Of a DNA stretch of 64,000 nt, positions 35,149 through 45,720 are shown piece by piece. The DNA lies in assembly GCF_002127325.2 (NCBI RefSeq), contig NC_035436.2:112553591-112617590 (forward strand). The letters run 5' to 3'. The notes under the pieces were generated by a model. It was not told the DNA's origin, searched no databases, and saw only the letters and a list, made by a program, of their open reading frames with translations. The position numbers were made by a program, and so were the translations under genes. How positions within the stretch are numbered: position 1 is the first letter of the stretch; the number at the start of each line of letters is the position of its first letter. This DNA is from Helianthus annuus. Taxonomy: Eukaryota; Streptophyta; Magnoliopsida; Asterales; Asteraceae.

Positions 35149-35454
35149 GATCTTCATAGCAAATGCAACATGAGTTAGAGAGGTTCGCGAATAGAGCGAT
35201 GACAGAAGAGTGTAAGCACATAGGGGTTCTCATGTAACGACGTATAGTAAGCAATGTAATCTAGCATACTACGAGCAAAGTTCTAAGCAGTTCTAGCAAG
35301 CGGGTAATAATCATAAACCTTATTACCTAGGATGTTGAGTCTTGCACGTGGAGCGAAGCGTCGTTGTGGATCGTTGAGAGCACTGTTCTGGTTATAGTCT
35401 GGTTTTAATAAAAACATTTTTCCCCATATTAAAACCAAGTTCTCTATAACCAAT
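35149..35454 (-). other. Element 2 untranslated leader
   Basis: Between primer site and gag ATG, homologous to 6859-7167 of element 1. No gene seen. Confidence 0.65.
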
Positions 35455-35467
35455 GGCTCTGATACCA
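35455..35467 (-). other. Primer binding site, initiator Met-tRNA type (element 2)
   Basis: The minus strand reads TGGTATCAGAGCC three bases after the LTR end at 35471. Confidence 0.92.
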
Positions 35468-35470
35468 ATC

Positions 35471-37872
35471 TGTCACACCCCCAAAATCCCACACGCGGAG
35501 TACCACCGCTTGGAGGCGTGATATGACCAGGATCAAGCCATCAATCATATTGAACATAGCATAATATAAATAAAATAGTTCGTAAAACCCAATTCAATAC
35601 AATTGATGTTCTAAACCAAACATAGTATCAATAGCGGAAGCATAAGTATGTAACCCAAAGTAAATCATAAGTTCAAATATCCAAAACGTTAAACATAGTG
35701 TTCATGATCCATTGCCCACAACGACCCGCTTCTCCAGTGCAAGCTCCATAAGTACCTAACGTCCTGCAAGGCATGCAGCAGAGAGTCAACAACTAGTTGA
35801 GCGAGTGCACAGAAAATAAGTTCGTAATAGTAATGAGTATGTTCATCTAGTTGGGGGCTTCCCATGCATGTATGTACTAATGGTGAGGGTTTCCCATTGC
35901 TTTGTATATAAATATTACTGGTGGGGGAATCCCACATTTATCTTTACTAATGGGGGTTTCCCATTATGGTACTTACTAGACTATTTGCAACCATGTGTTC
36001 TTCTTAATCCGAGAACAGGAATACGTACAAGGTCACGTAGGATTTACGTGAGTGCCCTTCCCCGAGGACCGTGGTACGCGTGGGGTTTATGTAGGATTTA
36101 CGTAAGTGTCCTTCCGACCCGGAAGACAGTAGTAAGTATTAGTTTACGTAGGTTTTACGTAAGTGTCCTCCCGACCTGGGAGACAATGGTAGGTACTAGT
36201 TTACGTAGGTTTTACGTAAGTGTCCTGACTATCCTGAGGACGATGGTCTATAGTCTAGCAATAGCGTAAATACGAGTAATCATCCATTTCAAATAATCCA
36301 ACCCAATTCCCAACCCGGGAATCCCATGCCTTGGCTGTGTGAACTCACCTTGGTTTGCTCGGTATGCTAAGTATGTGCTCAAAGTAAATCAATCACGTCC
36401 TAGAGTATGCATGTACATAATCAGTTTGCATTCGTACAGTTCACGTATAAGCATCAACAATGATCATCAAGTAGCACGTTGTACGTAATCATAATCATAC
36501 AAGTATTGTATAATACTTAACAGCAGTTAAAATAGTCCAGTTAACATTTAGCATAATTAACTCAGGTTACTGTGAAAAGTTCACAAGTTGGCGAAACACA
36601 TTTGTTGGCGAAACACAGGTTGACGAAACACATTGTGTTTCGTCAACTGCCCTTTGACTAAACAAATTTCTATTTCGTTAACATCCTTGGCGAATCAGAA
36701 GTTCTATTTCGTTGATTACTCTTGGCGAAACAAAAGTCCTGTTTCGTCAAGAGTTCTGTTTCGTCAAGCATTCACATTCGTCAATATTCTAATTCGCCAA
36801 ACATTCAGATTCGTTAAGCATTCTGATTCGTCAAACATTCTGATTCGTTAAGCATTCTGATTCATCAAGCCGTCAGTTACGTCAATCATGTCAGTTACAA
36901 AAATCATGCAGTCGATTATGGAAACCCTAATCATTCTAGCAGCCGCCTAGAACACCATCATACTATCATCAGATCAACGTACAACTATCGTAACCCAGAC
37001 ATCATAATCAACAAAGTTTAATAACATTAAACCGACATGAGCATCGTCAGTTCTAGATCTACCCATCACGCAATCATATCAATCCGTTCAGTTTATTGAT
37101 ATCCCTAATCCATACCGTGTTTCACATTGCATACCGAACACAAGATCACAACATTTATAATCAACCCTAGTTCGTTCTAACGGTTAACAATAACTCATAC
37201 AATTCATGCATTCACAGATCAACCTGATGTTTATCAACAATACATAGACCAATAACCATTAGCAATGACTAACCGGAGAGTTAAACGATTAATACGGACG
37301 GAACGAGTGAATTCTCAGATAACAGAGGCTGCCGACGTGCACAGGAAAGCTTCTAGGGTTTCAGTTTTGCTAAAGTGTGTCAAATGAGGGGTTTCCGTAT
37401 GACTTATACGCGTAAAGGTCTACTGGGCCGAACTGGGCCTTGGCGAAACAGTTTGGGCCGGCGGAACACATGTTTCGTCGAGGTGAGGTTGGCGAAACAG
37501 GTTTCCCTGTTTCGTCGAGTTTGGTTTGACGGATCATGCTCCTGTTCCGTCGGATTGATTCGCGAAGTATACATGGCTTAGCTATCTCGAATGTGCACTA
37601 ACAGGTTCACGTAATATTATTAACACATATCATGCCATATTCAACACGCGTTTCATTATAACATGTGCACAGTTACAAGTCAAACAAATCAATAATTACA
37701 CAGTCAAAGTCAACGGTCAAAGTCGACGTGCATTAAATACAAAGTGAAAGTCAAAAGTTCGAGTTGTCACATTATCCCCAACTTGAAAGAAATTTCGTCC
37801 CGAAATTTGGTACGTACTTACTGAGGAAGCTAGATAGGTTGCATCGTTCACTGGTTTTCCTGGGGTGTCACA
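35471..37872 (-). repeat. Element 2 right LTR (5' LTR in element sense)
   Basis: It is 2402 bp. It ends GGGGTGTCACA and is followed by the duplication ACAGA. It includes the 101-bp unit (37772-37872) that element 1 LTRs lack, which shows PPT 1 set this boundary. Confidence 0.93.
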
Positions 37873-38472
37873 ACAGAGAACCATTTATTCTAAGTCACAA
37901 GATTAGAATTCACTATCTTTCTTTGATTACAGGATCAAGATTAATTCATATCTATATAATATAATATTTCTATATTTATAACTATCAGATCGCGGCTTGA
38001 TGTACCAAAAATTTTCATTTCGTTGCATCCAAGATTTTTGTTCCGGCAATCGTATGAAGTAGAAATAGGCTTTGAGGGGTTCGGTGTGCTAAAATAAACT
38101 TTATGCTCATTCAGGGACTAAAAGCGTCAAAAAGTGCATAAGTTTGCATTTTTGCGCATAACTTACATTCTGAATACATCCGGACATCCAAAATTTTATG
38201 TAAGCATTAAAATATTTTTTTTAGTGTTTGGCATGAGAAAAATCCATTCGTCGCGCAATTTGGATCGTTTTTTTAATCGAACATCGTGATCGTACGACCA
38301 AACGAACCGACATCCGACATATTTTTGAGCATGTTTCATCTCCACAATGTTTAAGCATCATTTTAGGGCCTTAAAGTTGGCTTAACGGGCCTTAAACTTG
38401 TCGTAAATGGCTTTAAACACCAACAGGGACTGAAACTGTCATTTTTCAAAGATGTTTGCTGATCAGAACCCC

Positions 38473-38518
38473 AAGCGGGGCGCGTAAGGATTGGTTATAC
38501 CTTACGCGGGGCGTGAGG
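38473..38518. repeat. GC-rich inverted repeat
   Basis: Arms GCGTAAGG and CCTTACGC are about 12 bp apart and flanked by GGGGCGC / GCGGGGCG. It resembles in style, not sequence, the GC-rich words of the Athila LTRs. Confidence 0.6.
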
Positions 38519-39105
38519 GCCTCCCAGATCTGCAGAATTGCTGAAAACAGGTGTTAACAGCTGTTATGCACTCCAAAACCACTTGCAAATGGTATTTCTC
38601 AAACCTTGGGCTTAATCTATGGGCTCTAATGGTTTCCCAAAACAAGGGGCCCATGTGTATGGCCTAGATCGAAGCACATTTTTCAACGAACAATCCGAAC
38701 GCGTTTTACGCAAACGACGCGTTAAAGTAGCATAAGCTACCTAAACGGGTCGTAACGGGTCAAAAGCACTTCGGATAGGTTTCGTTTTTGTATGTAGGCT
38801 TTGTCAAACCATATTACATAAGTTCCCACACTTATTTGGTTTACGAACACTCGTACTACCCGATCCTCCGATAGGTCCGTTTATTAGGTGCCGTTTGAAT
38901 CCGTGATCTTCTAGCTTTGCTTGGTGGTTATCCTAGGACTTCTAAGCAATCTCAAGTGAGTACATAGACCCCTCTTTTACTGTTTTCCAAACATTTTGGG
39001 GTGAAACACATGTGCCTACTTGTTACTTTCATGCTTTCCATGTTTTCATACCATATGCTTGTTGTGTTCATTAGTACACTTATAGTACATGATTTCATTG
39101 TGTTT

Positions 39106-39325
39106 TTGCTATGTATGTCCATTGTGTGCATACTTAGTACATCGTTTTACATTACATTTTATGCTATGTATGGCCATTGTGTGCATACTTAGTACATCGT
39201 TTTACATTACATTTTATGCTATGTATGTCCATTGTGTGCATACTTAATACATTGTTTTACATTACATTTCACACTACGTATGTTCATTTGATTACATACT
39301 TAGTGCATTGTTTTCACGTGCTTAC
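39106..39325. repeat. 55-bp tandem repeat, four copies
   Basis: The units begin TGCTATGTATG(T/G)CCATTGTG and contain CATACTTAGTACATCG. The first three are nearly identical and the fourth is diverged. Confidence 0.85.
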
Positions 39326-40817
39326 ATTTTGGTATGACATTTGGTCTGCTTAACATTGATAACGCTGTTCGTTAGTAGGTAGTGGTACCATAGGAATTGA
39401 CAACTCCCATTCCTGACATCCTAGGTATGTTTGGATGAAAGGAATGACCGAATTCAATATACATTAACTCAGATAAACCTTTAATTTGTTTAAAGGTTTA
39501 TCGCCACAGTCGCAAGGCTTGAATGTATGCATTTTCACAATACCATATAGATGTTTGTATCAGTATAGCATGCATTTCCACAAAACATAACGTTGATCTA
39601 AACCACGTTTTACTTCAATATATTGTTTTGTGCATTTTCACCTATGGTTTAGTTGATACATATTCCACTTGCCGTACATGACATTTTGTTTACACATTAT
39701 TTGATTGGCATTTGACATAAGACATTTTGATATTGATATACATGTTTCATGGACCACATTTTGACATAAAGATTTTGACATGGTTTACACAAAGACATTT
39801 GACAAATGATTTAGACAAAGGCAATTCACATTGGTGGTTTGTTTGGGTAAGTGATTTAAGTAACGAGACATGTGTAATATGGTACAAGCATGGTGGATAC
39901 GCCGCTGGTACTTCCTACATATAAGTGCTTGTATTGTATTACATGTTGTAGCATTATTTAAATCATTCAATTTGGACTTGTACATTATATATAATAACAA
40001 ATAGCAACTTTGGTTACGTTTATTTTGCTCAAAAGTCACGTCCCTTAGAAGAGTCATTGGATGACGCAAAATCAGAAGGTGCGTGATTTTTTTAATTTGG
40101 ATAAATATCAACAGACGTATCTTATGCAAAGCAACATTAAACCAATGGCGGAGGTTCAATTTTTGGATACTAGAATAATATAACTTGAAGTTAATTCGGT
40201 GCTCAAATCTATTTTATGAACCGACGCATCACTTCGGAGTACGGTAAAAGAATAACACCGTTTTCAAAACGGTGCTTACATCCCATTTGTTTTCAACATC
40301 ACGACCAAACAATCCACTCACAGTTTCAAACAAACAAACGCAGAACTCAATCGCTACATCAACTCCATCCACCGACTCACCGACGTATGCGACCGTTTCA
40401 CGCCCTATATAACCCCCACCATCACTCATCTTTGGCCACTAATGTTTCGCTAATCACCCCAAAAATCACAACAATCCGATCAAGAAACCAAAGTCAAATT
40501 AGATCAGTCCAAGGATTGATAAACTTTCTAATTAATCTCAAGAATGTTTCATGAATCATTCATTAACAGAAATTAAGAATCCTTCGAACACACCGTATTG
40601 GATATCATGTCAAAATCCTTCGGCGCCATTGTTCCAATGGTGATTTACGTTTTTCTTCTATGTTTTTTGAGTTTCATGTTGTCTAATTTATGGTGTTCAT
40701 GTTTATAGTGTTTTGTTTTAGTCTTTTAGAATAATAATAATAATAATTACTGTGATTGTTAATATGTATGCAAATGTTTTAGTAAAGGATGTGTGATTTT
40801 AATTGGGTATGTTGTAG

Positions 40818-40943
40818 ACGCAGTTGTGTCGGATACAACAAAAAGTTTCAGAGTATGGTTCACAGAAGGTTTTCCATGTTCTTAATATTGTGGTTACTGA
40901 TCATATTCTTACTGAGTTTCTAATTTTTTTTGTGATAAAATAA
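40818..40943 (+). pseudogene. Gene fragment resembling a TOM1/THH1-family (tobamovirus-multiplication-like) exon
   Basis: After a TTGTAG acceptor-like site, the frame reads TQLCRIQQKVSEYG and SQKVFHVLNIVVT before running into a T-rich stretch and a stop. The RIQ-x-x-V-x-EYG ... QKVFH-x-LN pattern resembles the plant TOM1/THH1 membrane protein family as I remember it. Roughly 28 residues are convincing. No neighbouring exons were found, so I infer a captured or degenerate fragment. Confidence 0.4.
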
Positions 40944-41972
40944 TATATTGTTAACTATTTTATACAAATAACAAACTTTTCACAAGACTTTGTTTTACAA
41001 AGCAATTGGTTTTTATACAACTCATTTTACTTGGTTATTCATTTAACCATACATTATTCTTTTATTTATACATATCATCTGATCATTATCGTTTTTCAAA
41101 TAATTTATACAAATAAACATTTAAACTAGATTCATGACAAGTTTTCATTAAACATTTTCTTAAACCTAGGTCATGAAACCTATTTTCACAAAACCTATGT
41201 TACTCAGAGGCATTTTTATGCTAACGTACCTATTTTCACATCTATTTCAGGAGCTAATGCATAGGATGTTCATGACACGCTAGGGTGGACTTGGGCCTTA
41301 GTGACATAAAATGTGTGACAACTGGCACAAAACCGGTAACTTCTGTACACTTTAATTACTATTTAATGATTGCAATTATGTGCTTAAATGTCAACATTGA
41401 CTGATTAGACGCTAAACAAGTGAATTCATGCACGTTTAATACTACAAAATATTGTTTTATGCATTAACTAGAGCGTTGCGTCAAAAATACTAGTAAACTC
41501 ACCGGTAAAACACAATATGCCAACGACTCTGCAGAAAGCAACCAGACAATAAAAATTTGAGCCTAGGTGTAGGTCCAATGACAGGAATACATTAAAACCC
41601 AAGAATACATACAAGGGTTAACATATAGACATTCCGGAAGCTAAAATACGCATTAAAAAGCACCCGAAACGCACTTTAAGTGCAGAATTTTATTAAATTC
41701 AGCTATGACCAGCTTTTAAACATATAAATATTATGCAGAATTTACGTTCCATCGCCCAGAATATTTCCCTAAGTGTCGGGAATTGAAAGGGGTGCAAAAG
41801 GGTACAAGAAAGATGCTAAACGGTGCAATTTAACACTTAACGAACCGGTATTTAACCAAACAACCGGATATTACCCGGGACACTAAATTTTTGCCAAACA
41901 CATTGTTTATTTATTTCTTGACTAGTCGTGATCCCCGAACACCCTAACACCCACTAAAAAGCAACTAGCTAA

Positions 41973-41983
41973 TATATATAAAC
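41973..41983 (+). promoter_or_regulatory. Putative TATA box of element 4 LTR
   Basis: TATATATAAAC is conserved at 59521-59531 in the other LTR and resembles the element 6 TATA region. Confidence 0.5.
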
Positions 41984-42083
41984 ATATTACTTGAAACCTA
42001 ACTAGTTCCTACCATCTAGTTACAAAATAGTTACAACCAACCCCCCCCCCCAACCGAATCGGTCACAAGGACCATCACCCCAA

Positions 42084-42307
42084 CCATACTTCAAATCTTA
42101 TCTTGGATTATATTCAATTGTTTATTGGATTGGTTGCTTGAAGATCTTGCCAAAATATGTGAAGTACTCTTTAAAAGCATGGCCAAAGATCACAGCCATA
42201 CCTCAAATCTTATCTTGGATTATATTCAATTATTTATTGGATTGGTTGCTTGAAGATCTTGCCAAAATATGTGAAGTACTCTTTAAAAGCATGGCCAAAG
42301 ATCACAA
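42084..42307. repeat. 112-bp tandem duplication in element 4 LTR
   Basis: Two near-identical units start CCATACTTCAAATC. The right LTR has the same pair at 59635-59858, so the duplication predates the insertion. Confidence 0.88.
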
Positions 42308-42649
42308 CCATACTACACATTAACACACTCTCTGTGACACCCCAGGGAAAAACCAGTGAATAATACAGCTTACCTAGCTTCCTCAGTGAGTGCGTACCAA
42401 ATTTCGGGACGAAATTTCTTTCAAGTTGGGGATAATGTGACAACTCGAGTTTCTGACTTTCACTTTCGCATTTAATGCGCATTGACTTTGACTGTCTAGC
42501 TGTTTGAATTATGGATTTGTAATTGTACTCGTTGTGTTTTAATGAGACATATCGTCATTGTGCCTATATGTGATTACTTGCTATAATAGAAAATAATATT
42601 GGAATTATTATTAGAATTATTATTAAACACTTAGTCTAGATCGAAACAT

Positions 42650-43610
42650 AGTTCGAAGGATCCGAAGGACTCGAAGGACCACGAAGCATATCCTTCGAGC
42701 ACGAAACATATCCTTCGACATCATTCGGCCCGCAAACATCACGAAACATATCCTTCGATATGTTTCGGCCCAGTCATTTTAAATGGGCTTGGCCCATTAC
42801 TGTGAAATGTTATATACGAAACACATGCATAGTCGGCAGTTTTTGAGAAAAACCCTAGAACACTTTTGATCTGTGACGGCAACCACAACTCATACGGAGA
42901 TCTTTGCTGATCGATTCTCTTATTTTCTACCCCGGTTAGTGTCCACATTACATGATTTCTTGAATTATCAATCGTATGTAAATATGTTGGTTGTATGTTA
43001 ACTGATTTGTAAGATGATTGTGTATGGGTATTAATCGGAATTGTATGCACATTTGTGATTATGGTCAAATGATTTCATGTTCGGTGTTACGAATCGTTTT
43101 GTTAATCGGCTAGTTAATCCAGTCAGGGTGATCGATCGGATAGGAAATTTATGTTTGTTAAATGGATGATTGGTAATACGATTTGATGATAACTTGTGAT
43201 TTAGAATATTGTAATCGGACACGTTTATGTAATCGGCGCATATGTGTTAATCGGATAGTTTGAATGATCTTGTTTCAGATTAGGGTTCTTGATAAACATG
43301 AGAATCATGCTTGGTTGATCTTGTTGATGTTAGCAGATTTGTGAAAATTGTGTTAATGGTTAATCGGATAAACGTAACAGTTACTTATCAATACACCGAA
43401 AGATACCGACCCCTCGAACCATAGTAGTTGACCGAAGGATTGTTTGGCCGAAAGATACTCGTTGACCGAACCATAGTTTGACCGACAGATAGTTGGACCG
43501 AAAGATAATTGGACCGACAGATAGTTGGACCGAGAGATAACATGGTCCGAAGGATAACCTTCGGTCCGAAAGATAATGGACTGTCGAAGGATGAATTATG
43601 AAGTATGAAT
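42650..43610. repeat. ATCCTTCGA / CCGAAAGATA word zones in element 3 LTR
   Basis: Zone one (42650-42770) has about eight copies of CGAAGGA / ATCCTTCGA. Zone two (43385-43610) has about twelve of ACCGAAAGATA / CCGAAGGAT. A perfect inverted repeat with arms CCGAAGG and CCTTCGG and a 4-nt loop lies at 43547-43564. Both zones recur 6293 bp downstream in the right LTR. Confidence 0.85.
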
Positions 43611-44019
43611 CGAAAGATGTTAGGGTTTTGCATAATGTCTTGAACAATTGAACATATGTTGAATTAATTGACATGCCATGCTTGGTGATGAACATGTTTG
43701 TGTAATACTACGTGTTGTACTGATATGCAAACTGACTGCTATGTGAACCAATTAATTGCATGCGTAACATTTCGAGCATGAACTGATTCTGCTATACGTG
43801 TATACATAGGACGTGATTAATTAACTGTGAGCACTTATTTAGCATACCGAGCAAACCAAGGTGAGTTCACACTCTTACCAAGGCATGGGATTCCCGGGGT
43901 GTTGGGAATGGGATTGAAAGGTTGATTAGATACTTTATTGACACTATGCCTAGACTTCTACTTTACTATCCTCGGTTGTGAAGGATACCTATAGTTACGA
44001 GTAGTCTAGTGGTTATACA

Positions 44020-44271
44020 ACGTGGAACACCACCACACAGTAACGTGGAACACCACCACACAGTAACGTGGAACACCACCACACAGTAACGTGGAACACC
44101 ACCACACAGTAACGTGGAACACCACCACACAGTAACGTGGAACACCACCACACAGTAACGTGGAACACCACCACACAGTAACGTGGAACACCACCACACA
44201 GTAACGTGGAACACCACCACACAGTAACGTGGAACACCACCACACAGTAACGTGGAACACCACCACCAATA
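44020..44271. repeat. 23-bp minisatellite, 11 units (AACGTGGAACACCACCACAC)
   Basis: Almost perfect head-to-tail repeat of a 23-bp unit with no spacers. It is identical in copy number in the other LTR (50313-50564). It lies at the same LTR position as the CGCGGCC array of element 1 and the TTTACGTAAG array of element 2. Since 23 is not a multiple of three, open frames over it are artefacts. Confidence 0.93.
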
Positions 44272-44682
44272 GAACATACAATCGGCCCGGTAGAGCCACC
44301 TGTTACAAACGAACTTACTATTACGCATTTACTTTCTGTGAACTCGCTCAACTAGTTTGTTGATCATTCTGTTACATGCCTTGCAGATCGTTAGGTACCT
44401 GGAGCTTGCACTGGAGAAGCGGGTCGTTGTGGACAAGGATCGTGACTTTTCTGTTAAACTATTATGACACTTGAAACTGTTAGCTACTACTGGTTTATTT
44501 ACTATGCTTCCGCTACATTTTGAAACGATGATTTGTTTGATCACCTTTTGTATTGAATGGATGGTTTTCATTTATTTTACTTAATATTAAATGCATGTTC
44601 AATATGATTGGTGGCTTGATCCTGGTCAGTCACGCTCCCAAGCGGTGATACTCCGCAGGTGGATTTTGGGGGTGTGACAGAT

Positions 44683-44695
44683 TGGTATCAGAGCC
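44683..44695 (+). other. Primer binding site, initiator Met-tRNA type (element 3)
   Basis: TGGTATCAGAGCC three bases after the LTR end. Confidence 0.92.
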
Positions 44696-45000
44696 ATTGG
44701 TTATAGAGAACTTGGTTTTAATATGGGAAAACGTTTTTATTAAAACCAGACTATAACCAGAACAGTGCTCTCAACGATCCACAGCGACGCTTCGCTCCAC
44801 GTGCAAGACTCGACATCCTAGGTAATAAGGTTTATGTTTATTGCCTACATGCTAGAATTTGCATAGAACTTTGCTCGTAGTATGCTTACATTACTTTGCT
44901 CACTACTTGTCATTGCATGAGAATACATACGTGCTTACACTCTTCTGTCATCGCACTATTCGTGAACCATTCTTACTTATGCTACCTTTACTGTTCGATC

Positions 45001-45720
45001 ATGTCTGGACGTGTTGACATGACTCAAGCCCAGTTGACGGCTCTCATTAACGAACAAGTTGCTGCGGCACTTGCAGCCGCACAAGCAGGAGGTATAACCT
45101 GCTATCCCAGACCTATTCTAGGATGTTAGATCCTACTCTCGTGACCCAACTTTCGCGCTTAACCTTGATCTATCTTTCTCGCGCAACGGGTCAGAACGCA
45201 CACATTCCAGAACATCATGGACTGTCGTCCAAGCACATTCAGTGGCACATTCAAGAACTTCATGTGTGAACGCCCTGAGGCTCGCAGGGTCAAGTACGCC
45301 ACTGGTACTTTGGTAGGAATCGCGCTAACCAGGTGGAACGCGCAAGTACAGATACTAGTTGGAAGTGGAGCCTTACCATTTGAAAATGACGGGGTCAGAA
45401 GTTGATGCATATACGAAACGGTCGGACGAACTGGCCATCTTGTGTCCAACCATGGTGGACCCTCCAAACAAGCGTATCGAATTGTACCTCAAGGGTCTAG
45501 CCTCAGAAGTTCAGAGCCATGCTACATCGGCTAACCTCGATAATGCCCCAGACATTCACGGATCAGGCAGTGGAACAGAACAGGCTGCCTAGTTGTATCA
45601 GCACTATTACTACCGCTATCACTTCTGCTACTCCCGCTACTCCTAATGACAACAAGCGGGAAAGGGATGGGTATTTCAGCAAGAGTTCAACTACCGTTCG
45701 GTCTCAAGCACAGCAGCAGT
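45001..45720 (+). pseudogene. Element 3 Gag remnant
   Basis: The start MSGRVDMTQAQ and Ala-rich stretch match elements 1 and 2. An intron-like segment (about 45089-45189) follows, but donor GT and acceptor AG at the homologous positions are changed. After that, gag pieces appear with several internal deletions and shifts (45217-45405, 45359-45592, 45519-45722). The zinc knuckles and the protease are missing. The gag linker joins directly to the region just before RT at 45720. Confidence 0.85.

Larger units (their letters stand above)
28041..37872 (-). mobile_element. Element 2: near-intact Tekay-type Ty3/gypsy retrotransposon
   Basis: Two LTRs of 2402 bp flank a gag-pol that is in one frame apart from two nonsense codons. 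The target duplication ACAGA lies at 28036-28040 and 37873-37877. A primer site (35455-35467) and a polypurine tract (30443-30453) are present. By eye about 15 LTR differences (0.6%) are seen, about 13 of them transitions, so the insertion is older than elements 1 and 3. A 90-bp intron near the start of gag is present. Confidence 0.94.
37873..41313. other. Unresolved repeat-derived region between elements 2 and 4
   Basis: This holds the target duplication copy (37873-37877), a GC-rich inverted repeat, a 55-bp tandem array and a short gene fragment. Large parts look like LTR or UTR of an unidentified gypsy element, for example TAGGGTGGACTTGGGCCTTA near 41281. The frame at 40262-40452 reads NAELNRYINSIHRLTDVCDR and looks somewhat protein-like, but I cannot identify it. 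Confidence 0.4.
41314..42332 (+). repeat. Element 4 left LTR, first part
   Basis: It starts TGTGACAACTGGC and matches 58862-59882. It includes a TATA box, a run of C (about 42042-42052) and a 112-bp tandem duplication. It is interrupted at 42332 by element 3. Confidence 0.92.
42333..44679 (+). repeat. Element 3 left LTR (5' LTR)
   Basis: It is 2347 bp and begins with the 101-bp unit (to about 42434) that holds the unused PPT 2. Its private words are AAGGAT/ATCCTTCGA (about 42650-42770), ACCGAAAGATA (43385-43610) and a 23-bp minisatellite. A TATA-like TTATATACG sits near 42810. Confidence 0.93.

Noticed and set aside
40216..40554. 112-residue plus-strand frame
   Set aside because: Basic His/Pro-rich composition without motifs; an overlapping frame looks more protein-like but could not be identified.
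37873..41313. 3' LTR of element 6
   Set aside because: No match to the TGTAACATCC start or other blocks of the 22048-25576 LTR was found, so no such call is made.
44020..44271. CRISPR-like array of 23-bp repeats
   Set aside because: The units are head-to-tail with no spacers, lie inside a plant LTR and are duplicated in the partner LTR. It is a minisatellite.
43966..44351. Three overlapping open frames of 97-120 residues on the minus strand with Cys/Trp/Val repeats
   Set aside because: They are translations of the 23-bp repeat in all three frames (23 is not a multiple of three), and the same set recurs at 50259-50644.
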